A stretch of 64,000 nucleotides of DNA from Phnomibacter ginsenosidimutans (GTDB lineage: Bacteria; Bacteroidota; Bacteroidia; Chitinophagales; Chitinophagaceae): contig NZ_CP046566.1 in assembly GCF_009740285.1 (NCBI RefSeq), positions 1,856,501 through 1,920,500 of the forward strand, in the 5' to 3' direction. Shown piece after piece: positions 58,542-64,000 of this stretch. The position numbers and the translations under genes were made by a program. The first letter of the stretch is position 1. Each line of letters starts with the position of its first letter. Under the pieces are notes generated by a model, which was given only the letters and a program-made list of their open reading frames with translations, had not been told where the DNA came from and made no database searches.

Positions 58542-61118
58542 ATGAGAAAACTGTTTGCCTTTTGTTGTGGCCTGCTGCTGTTGTCATTGGCGACTACAGC
58601 ACAGCCGCTGAGTTATTACCTGCCCGATAGTGTTCAATACGACCCCGCCGTGCCTACGCCTGCCAGCGTCATTGGCCACGAAGTAGGCGAGTGGCACGTA
58701 ACCCACGATAAGTTGGTGATGTATATGAAAGCACTGGCTGCTGCCAAACCCGACAGGATACAACTCAAGGTTACCGGCACTACTTACGAAGGGCGTCAGC
58801 AATTGCTGCTCACTATTTCATCACCTGGCAACATGGGCCGCATTGAGCTGTTGCGCCAACAGCATTTGCAGCTACTCAATCCTGTTACCTCCGCCAACCT
58901 CGACACCAAGGGCATGCCGGCGGTAGTTTTAATGGGCTACTCCATTCATGGCAATGAAAGCAGTGGTAGCAATGCCGCACTGCTGGCTGCCTATTATCTG
59001 GCGGCAGCCAAAGGCCCGCAGATTGATGACTTACTGAGCAACACCATCATTTTGCTTGATCCGTCTTTCAATCCCGATGGCCTCAACCGCTTTGCTACCT
59101 GGGCCAACCAGCACAAAAGCAAAAACCTGGTGGCCGATCCGCAAAGCCGCGAATACAACGAAGTATGGCCCGGTGGTCGTTTCAACCATTACTGGTTCGA
59201 CCTGAACCGCGACTGGCTGCCGGCAGTACACCGCGAAAGCCAAAACCGACTCAAATATTTCCACGATTGGAAACCCAACATTCTTACGGACCATCATGAG
59301 ATGGGTAGCAATTCTACCTTCTTCTTTCAACCCGGTGTGCCCAGCAGGGTGCATCCGCTTACGCCGGTAAAAAACCAGGAACTCACCGGTAAAATTGGTC
59401 AGTTTCATGCCCGTTTTCTCGACCGCATTGGCAGCCTCTATTTTACCAAAGAAGGCTACGACGATTTTTACTACGGCAAAGGCAGCACCTTCCCCGATAT
59501 GCAGGGCGGTATTGGCATATTGTTTGAGCAAGCCAGCAGCCGCGGTCACGTGCAAGAAACGGACAACGGATTGCTGACATTTCCTTTTACCATCCGCAAT
59601 CAGTTTGTAACAACCTTGTCAACGCTGGAAGCAGCTAAAAATCTGCGGGTTGAGCTGCTGAATTATCAGAAAGAATTTTACAATCAAATGATTAAAGATG
59701 CCGCTGCATCTGCGGAAAAAGCATTTGTGTTTGGTGATAACAACGATCCGCAAAAGGGACTCATTTTGGCGCAAATGCTTACCCGTCATGGGGTAGATGT
59801 GTTTGGCTTGAAAAGTGATGTATCTGCCGGTGGGCAAAGCTTTGCCAAAGGCAAGGGCTTCATTGTTCCGGTGCCTGCGCATCAATACAAGCTGGTGCGT
59901 ACCGTATTTGATAAGCAACTGCAATACACCGACAGTTTGTTTTATGATGTAACCACCTGGACCATGCCTATGGCCTTTGGTGTTCCATATGCCGGCCTTA
60001 CGGCTGCACAACCGCAACTGCAGGGTGATAGAGTAATGCTTACTGGTACTGTGCCTGGCGTAATAGAAGCCGGCGAAGCCAGCTATGGCTACCTGCTCGA
60101 CTGGAAAGCGTTTGAAGCACCCAAAGCTTTGTGGAAATTATTGCAGCGGGGTGTGCAGGCCAAGGTGGCTGGTAATACCATGCAGTTTAATATGGGAGAC
60201 AGCCTGCGCAATTTCGACAGAGGCACCATCATTATCCCACAGCAAACACAAAATTTGAGTGCTGCTGAATTGAAGAAAGTGATTGCAGATGTAGCGGCCA
60301 GCTGTGCTGTAACGTTTACGCCTTTACGCACAGGCAATGTAACCGCAGGCAGCGACTTGGGCAGCCGCTATATGCAAAAGGTAAATACTCCGAGTGTGGC
60401 TATGTTGGTAGGCACAGGTGTAAGTGCCACCGATGCTGGCGAAGTGTGGCATTTGCTGGATCAGCGCATGGATATGGGTACTACACATTTGGATGTGGCA
60501 CAGTTTAACCGGGCCGATCTCGACCGTTACACAACGCTGATAATGGTGAGTGGCATGTACAGTGCTATCAATAAAGACAAACTGAAAGCCTGGGTTGATG
60601 CCGGCGGTGTGCTTATCGCCTGCGAAGATGCCGTGAGTTGGCTGGCCGATAATGGCTTGGTAAAAGCAGATATGAAAAGGGTAGCACCAGCTGTAGACAG
60701 CCTGATGAAACCCAACTATTTTGCCAAAGAACAAATTGATGGGGCACAACGCATGAATGGCGCCATCTTTCGTGCTGAGCTTGATGTAACACATCCGTTG
60801 TGCTATGGCTACAGCGGCAACACTGTTGATCTGTTTAAAACGAATAATGTATTTCTGCAAATTCCAAAGAACCCATATGCTACGCCGGTGAAGTATGGCA
60901 GCAACCCATTGCAAAGCGGTTACATCACCCGCCAGAATTATGCCGCATTGAAAAACTCTGCTTCAGTTATGGTGCAAACAAGTGGTGCAGGCCGCATTGT
61001 ACTCATGGCAGACAATCCAAATTTCCGAGCTTTTTGGCTGGGTGCCTCCAAGCTCTTTATGAATGCCATTTTCTTTGGCAGCAATATTGATGCTGCATCG
61101 GCAAGGGCGGGTGAATAA
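58542..61118 (+). CDS. M14-family zinc carboxypeptidase
   Basis: An 858-residue secreted peptidase with a signal peptide (about 1-20). The M14 zinc ligands are His136 and Glu139 (GYSIHGNESSGS) and the later histidine in LTDHHEMGSNSTFFFQPG. DPSFNPDGLNRFATWANQH and FDLNRDW are typical of the family. A glutamate near GIGILFEQASSRGHVQ is the probable general base. The second half (about 400-858) contains a glutamine-amidotransferase-like domain (GVLIACEDAVSWLADNG), seen in large Bacteroidota M14 proteins. Probable role: peptide scavenging in the periplasm or outside the cell. Confidence 0.88.
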   Translation: MRKLFAFCCGLLLLSLATTAQPLSYYLPDSVQYDPAVPTPASVIGHEVGEWHVTHDKLVMYMKALAAAKPDRIQLKVTGTTYEGRQQLLLTISSPGNMGRIELLRQQHLQLLNPVTSANLDTKGMPAVVLMGYSIHGNESSGSNAALLAAYYLAAAKGPQIDDLLSNTIILLDPSFNPDGLNRFATWANQHKSKNLVADPQSREYNEVWPGGRFNHYWFDLNRDWLPAVHRESQNRLKYFHDWKPNILTDHHEMGSNSTFFFQPGVPSRVHPLTPVKNQELTGKIGQFHARFLDRIGSLYFTKEGYDDFYYGKGSTFPDMQGGIGILFEQASSRGHVQETDNGLLTFPFTIRNQFVTTLSTLEAAKNLRVELLNYQKEFYNQMIKDAAASAEKAFVFGDNNDPQKGLILAQMLTRHGVDVFGLKSDVSAGGQSFAKGKGFIVPVPAHQYKLVRTVFDKQLQYTDSLFYDVTTWTMPMAFGVPYAGLTAAQPQLQGDRVMLTGTVPGVIEAGEASYGYLLDWKAFEAPKALWKLLQRGVQAKVAGNTMQFNMGDSLRNFDRGTIIIPQQTQNLSAAELKKVIADVAASCAVTFTPLRTGNVTAGSDLGSRYMQKVNTPSVAMLVGTGVSATDAGEVWHLLDQRMDMGTTHLDVAQFNRADLDRYTTLIMVSGMYSAINKDKLKAWVDAGGVLIACEDAVSWLADNGLVKADMKRVAPAVDSLMKPNYFAKEQIDGAQRMNGAIFRAELDVTHPLCYGYSGNTVDLFKTNNVFLQIPKNPYATPVKYGSNPLQSGYITRQNYAALKNSASVMVQTSGAGRIVLMADNPNFRAFWLGASKLFMNAIFFGSNIDAASARAGE

Positions 61119-61132
61119 GCCGCCCGGCCTTG

Positions 61133-61140
61133 TACATTTG
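61133..61140 (+). promoter_or_regulatory. candidate -7 element of pepT
   Basis: TACATTTG matches TAnnTTTG, 23 bases upstream of the pepT start. No -33 TTG is seen. Confidence 0.4.
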
Positions 61141-61163
61141 CGACAGACAAAAACAGAAAGTAT

Positions 61164-62414
61164 ATGCGGACAGCACAGGAATATAGTGTAGCTGAAAGAT
61201 TGATCAGGTATGTGCAGGTAGATACCCAAAGCGACCCCAACAGCAGCAGCTTCCCCAGTACGGAAAAGCAGAAAGATTTGTCGGCCATACTGGCAAAAGA
61301 GCTGCAGGCCATGGGCATAGGCGATGCACATATGGATGAGTACGGTTATGTGTACGCTACCATTCCTGCCAATGTGGAGCATGATGTGCCGGTGATTTGT
61401 TTTTGCAGCCATTTAGATACGGCGCCGGATTGCAGCGGCACCAACGTTCGGCCCATGCTCCATCGTCAATACGATGGACGTGACTTGATATTGCCTGACG
61501 ATCCTACGCAAATTATTTCGCCCAAAGCATACCCGTATTTACAAAAGAAGATTGGCGACGACATCATTACAGCCAGCGGTAGTACTTTATTGGGAGCTGA
61601 TGATAAAAGCGGTGTTGCTGTCATTATGGACATGGCGCAATACCTGATGCAGCATCCAGAGCTCAAACATGGTGCTATTAAAATATTATTTACACCCGAT
61701 GAAGAAGTAGGACGTGGCACTGCAAAAGTAGATTTACAAAAACTGGGTGCACAATTTGGCTACACGCTGGATGGTGGGGAAGCCGGCGATTTGGAAGATG
61801 AAACCTTTAGTGCCGATGGCGTAGAAATAGTGGTACATGGTGTAAGTGTGCATCCCGGCACAGCCAAGGGCATTTTGGTGAATGCGTTGAAAGTAGCTGC
61901 TGCTATTCTCGACCGATTGCCCAAAAACGAATGGAGCCCCGAGACCACTGAAAAGCGGGAAGGCTTTGTGCATCCGGTACAACTATCGGGTATTGCTGAA
62001 AAAGCATCCATCCATTTTATTGTTCGAGATTTTGAAACGTATAAGCTGGCCGAGCATGAAAATCGGTTGCAGCAAATAGCCGAACAAGTTGTGGCGGAGT
62101 TTCCTGGTGCTACCATGGATTTTGTGGTAACCGAGCAATACCGCAACATGAAAGAAGTATTGGACAAACATCCGCAGATTGTAGCGTTGGCAAAGCAAGC
62201 TATTGAAGCCAATGGACTTACTGTGAAAACAGAAGCCATTCGTGGGGGTACCGATGGTAGCCGCCTGAGCTTTATGGGATTGCCTTGCCCCAATATTTTT
62301 ACCGGTATGCAAAACCTGCATGGCAAGCACGAATGGATAAGTGTACAGGACATGCAAAAAGCATCAGACGTGTTGGTAACGCTGGCGCAGTTGTGGGCAA
62401 AGCCCAATGCATAA
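61164..62414 (+). CDS. pepT: peptidase T (tripeptide aminopeptidase)
   Basis: A 416-residue M20B zinc aminopeptidase that removes N-terminal residues from tripeptides. Metal-site motifs are FCSHLDTAPD, LLGADDKSGVAVIMDMA and FTPDEEVGRGTAKVD, plus the late histidine in NLHGKHEWISV. VHPGTAKGILVNALKVA marks the dimerisation domain. Length is as in E. coli PepT. It follows the M14 peptidase gene on the same strand, 45 bases apart, with its own -7-like element, so both act in peptide breakdown. Confidence 0.94.
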   Translation: MRTAQEYSVAERLIRYVQVDTQSDPNSSSFPSTEKQKDLSAILAKELQAMGIGDAHMDEYGYVYATIPANVEHDVPVICFCSHLDTAPDCSGTNVRPMLHRQYDGRDLILPDDPTQIISPKAYPYLQKKIGDDIITASGSTLLGADDKSGVAVIMDMAQYLMQHPELKHGAIKILFTPDEEVGRGTAKVDLQKLGAQFGYTLDGGEAGDLEDETFSADGVEIVVHGVSVHPGTAKGILVNALKVAAAILDRLPKNEWSPETTEKREGFVHPVQLSGIAEKASIHFIVRDFETYKLAEHENRLQQIAEQVVAEFPGATMDFVVTEQYRNMKEVLDKHPQIVALAKQAIEANGLTVKTEAIRGGTDGSRLSFMGLPCPNIFTGMQNLHGKHEWISVQDMQKASDVLVTLAQLWAKPNA

Positions 62415-62443
62415 TGCTTTTTAGAAAAGGGTGACGAGTACCA

Positions 62444-62983
62444 TCAGTGCCACCAAAAAAATACGATGCCCAGGCCGCCGGTAATCATGCCAGCGACACC
62501 AGAGGCAAAACCACTGCCTTTGCGATTGTTGAATGATTTGGCACGGCTAACCGCAATGATACCTGTGATAATAGCGCCAGGCCACAGGAGTAATGTGAGC
62601 ACAGATACATAGGGAATAAACATTACCACAATACCGGCAATACCCATTATCATACTCCAGTTGCCCAGCGTTTTGTTGCGCTGCATGGCAGCATCAGCTT
62701 CCGGGCTGAGTGTGGGGTCTATAAACAGTTGATAGACTTTAAAAATGCGTTTCTCTTTTTTGCTGAGTTTTCTGCCGACAAACGATTCGAAGCCCGCCAA
62801 AGTATAGGCAGCTTTTTCTGCCTTCAGATACAATTGTATTTGCTGTACCGTTTCCTGTACCAGCGTGGCTTTGTCTTTTTTGGCTGGCACAAATCCGGCT
62901 GCGTTGACATCGGCATTGAAAGCAAACAAGGCGGCTATAATACAACCGATGACCAGCCATTTGGAAGAAAAGAAACGTTGCAT
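62444..62983 (-). CDS. hypothetical membrane protein
   Basis: A 179-residue protein. It has a signal-like or transmembrane N-terminus (about 8-28), a charged region of about 70 residues (KKDKATLVQETVQQIQLYLKAEKA), and a C-terminal part with two or three hydrophobic helices (WSMIMGIAGIVVMFIPYVSVLTLLLWPGAIITGIIAV). The second half resembles DUF4190-type small membrane proteins. Function unknown. It is convergent with pepT (29 bases apart). Confidence 0.65.
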   Translation of the reverse strand: MQRFFSSKWLVIGCIIAALFAFNADVNAAGFVPAKKDKATLVQETVQQIQLYLKAEKAAYTLAGFESFVGRKLSKKEKRIFKVYQLFIDPTLSPEADAAMQRNKTLGNWSMIMGIAGIVVMFIPYVSVLTLLLWPGAIITGIIAVSRAKSFNNRKGSGFASGVAGMITGGLGIVFFWWH

Positions 62984-63006
62984 AAAGCTGAATTAGTGGT
63001 ATAAGC

Positions 63007-63534
63007 TTATACGGTGGTGAGTGGCTTGTAGCGGCTGGCCAGCCAGCTTTGAGCAGCAGGCACCATCCACTTGTTCAACCAGTCGGCCTTGGTTTGTACC
63101 AGGTTATTAAAGTAAATGGTATCGGGGGAAATAAAGCCTTTTTCGATACCGTATTGCAACTGGTGTACGGGCAGCATTTCTACCTTGCCTTTTACCAAAA
63201 ATGCCAGCGACAAACGGTCGAACATATTTACCCGAAAACGTTGTTCTATTTCTTTGACCATGCGTACCGAACTATCGGTGCTGCAACCGCCCACCGTGGT
63301 GGCACTTTCATCGGCCATAATCACCAAAAACTGACCGAAGAATAAATTGGCGTAACCCTTCACCGGGGCGCCATGACTTTTCCAGTTGGCTACAAAATCT
63401 TCCAGCATTGGTTCTACCTGCAAGGCTTCGCTCATCATGAGCATGCGGTTGCACTGATAAATCCACACACGGCTGTTGTCGGCAAAATCGGCCGGCACCA
63501 GCTCTCTCCACGTATCAAATATTGTTTGCTCCAT
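63007..63534 (-). CDS. conserved hypothetical cytosolic protein
   Basis: A 175-residue protein with start at 63534 (MEQTIFDTWREL). It has no signal or membrane segment. GCSTDSSVRMVKEIEQRFRVNMFDRLSLAFL is the most conserved-looking part, including a lone Cys-Ser. In Bacteroidota such proteins are often called ABC transporter ATPase, but no Walker motif is present, so that name should not be used. It is separated from the upstream trxA by a terminator-like hairpin. Confidence 0.7.
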   Translation of the reverse strand: MEQTIFDTWRELVPADFADNSRVWIYQCNRMLMMSEALQVEPMLEDFVANWKSHGAPVKGYANLFFGQFLVIMADESATTVGGCSTDSSVRMVKEIEQRFRVNMFDRLSLAFLVKGKVEMLPVHQLQYGIEKGFISPDTIYFNNLVQTKADWLNKWMVPAAQSWLASRYKPLTTV

Positions 63535-63547
63535 AGCTGCAAAATAA

Positions 63548-63584
63548 AGCAACCTGTCATCAAATTGGATGATGACAGGTTGCT
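63548..63584 (-). terminator. terminator after trxA
   Basis: A 15-bp perfect stem (63548-63562 with 63570-63584), followed on the minus strand by TTTATTTTG. A smaller hairpin CCCGAT-ACA-ATCGGG lies at 63599-63613, next to the trxA stop. Confidence 0.85.
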
Positions 63585-63619
63585 GTGCTAAAATTTAACC
63601 CGATACAATCGGGACTTTC

Positions 63620-63937
63620 TTACATGTGTTGCTCAATCTTCTTCACGAAGTTTGACTTGGGCTGAGCACCTACCAGTTTGTCTACCACCTGACCGTTTTT
63701 GAAAAACAGGATGGCAGGAATAGAAGTGATGCCGTAGTTGATGCTTACTTCAGGGTTGTGGTCTACGTTGAGTTTGCCCACCTGAATTTTACCGGCGTAT
63801 TCTTTGCTCAGGTCTTCAATTACTGGACCGATAGCACGGCAGGGGCCACACCATTCTGCCCAAAAATCCACCACAGTCAGTTTATCACTTTCGAGCACGT
63901 CTTTCTTAAAAGCGGCATCGGTAAATTCTAAAGCCAT
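63620..63937 (-). CDS. trxA: thioredoxin
   Basis: A 105-residue classical thioredoxin, a cytosolic disulfide reductase. The active site is [13 protein letters not shown] (Cys30 and Cys33), with the cis-proline in [13 protein letters not shown] and the buried Asp (VVDFWAEW). Length and sequence are standard. A promoter -7 element is on the minus strand about 48 bases upstream. Confidence 0.96.
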   Translation of the reverse strand: MALEFTDAAFKKDVLESDKLTVVDFWAEWCGPCRAIGPVIEDLSKEYAGKIQVGKLNVDHNPEVSINYGITSIPAILFFKNGQVVDKLVGAQPKSNFVKKIEQHM

Positions 63938-63984
63938 TGTATATCCTTTTTTTGATTGGTTAGAAATGTTCGTAGAGAGAAAAT

Positions 63985-63992
63985 CAAAAATA
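63985..63992 (-). promoter_or_regulatory. -7 element of trxA
   Basis: The minus strand reads TATTTTTG, matching TAnnTTTG. The -33 element would lie beyond the window end. Confidence 0.5.
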
Positions 63993-64000
63993 AAGCCATT

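Noticed and set aside
63007-63534. Calling this protein an ABC transporter ATPase
   Set aside because: No Walker A, Walker B or signature motif is present; the name seems to be inherited error in this family.

Overview
The window looks like chromosomal DNA of a Bacteroidota member, most likely Chitinophagaceae. The evidence is: a type IX secretion sorting domain; many SPII lipoproteins; a DAHP synthase-chorismate mutase fusion; a DUF2027-Smr protein; GH125; starts with no Shine-Dalgarno sequence; and promoters of the Bacteroidota form TTG-N20-TAnnTTTG (clearest at tRNA-Gln and upstream of the pheA leader). No plasmid, phage or transposase gene is visible. Base composition looks mid-40s to about 50% GC by eye, with an AT-richer patch at about 31.26-32.1 kb; it was not computed.

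Layout. 0-5.3 kb: end of parE, a methyltransferase, a DUF1835 protein, parC and a BtuF-like protein. 5.4-10.2 kb: accD, smpB, a lipoprotein and a TonB-type barrel. 10.3-15.5 kb: a broken M42 peptidase, a UbiA-like membrane protein, a LuxE-like protein, and a sigma factor overlapping a membrane-tethered trypsin-like protease. 15.8-25.9 kb: a small lipoprotein, then a complete aromatic amino acid operon (prephenate dehydratase, aminotransferase, prephenate dehydrogenase, DEAD-box helicase, DAHP synthase/chorismate mutase, aroB, aroA, aroC), headed by a leader peptide and attenuator. 26-30 kb: polyprenyl synthase, amino acid permease, Smr protein. 30-33.4 kb: REP-like palindromes, yefM-yoeB, rnpB, small AT-rich genes, a secreted protein and more REP-like palindromes. 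33.4-39.8 kb: prfB with its programmed frameshift, an SMR transporter, pruA, a truncated-haemoglobin lipoprotein, a thioredoxin-like protein and pyrR. 39.9-44.8 kb: a TPR histidine kinase with LytTR regulator, and two envelope proteins. 45-52.6 kb: a propeller-repeat secreted protein, GH125, tRNA-Gln and two surface proteins. 52.8-64 kb: odhB, rsmB, a lipoprotein, mnmA, a retropepsin-like protein, ssb, an M14 peptidase, pepT, two hypotheticals and trxA.

The strongest discovery candidate is the leader at 16318-16465. It is a 23-residue ORF with nine aromatic residues, six of them consecutive. It is followed by four mutually pairing RNA segments and an intrinsic terminator that abuts the pheA start. 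The promoter sits so close that the leader peptide may be translated from a leaderless mRNA. In the same operon, chorismate synthase carries a fused C-terminal DUF952 domain.

A caution on sequence quality. Five genes (M42 peptidase, prfB, a TPR histidine kinase, an envelope protein, odhB) are each broken by a single-base indel, four of them in homopolymer runs. Two of them (prfB, odhB) are central genes. Uncorrected assembly indels are the simplest explanation, so truncated products in this window should not be taken at face value.
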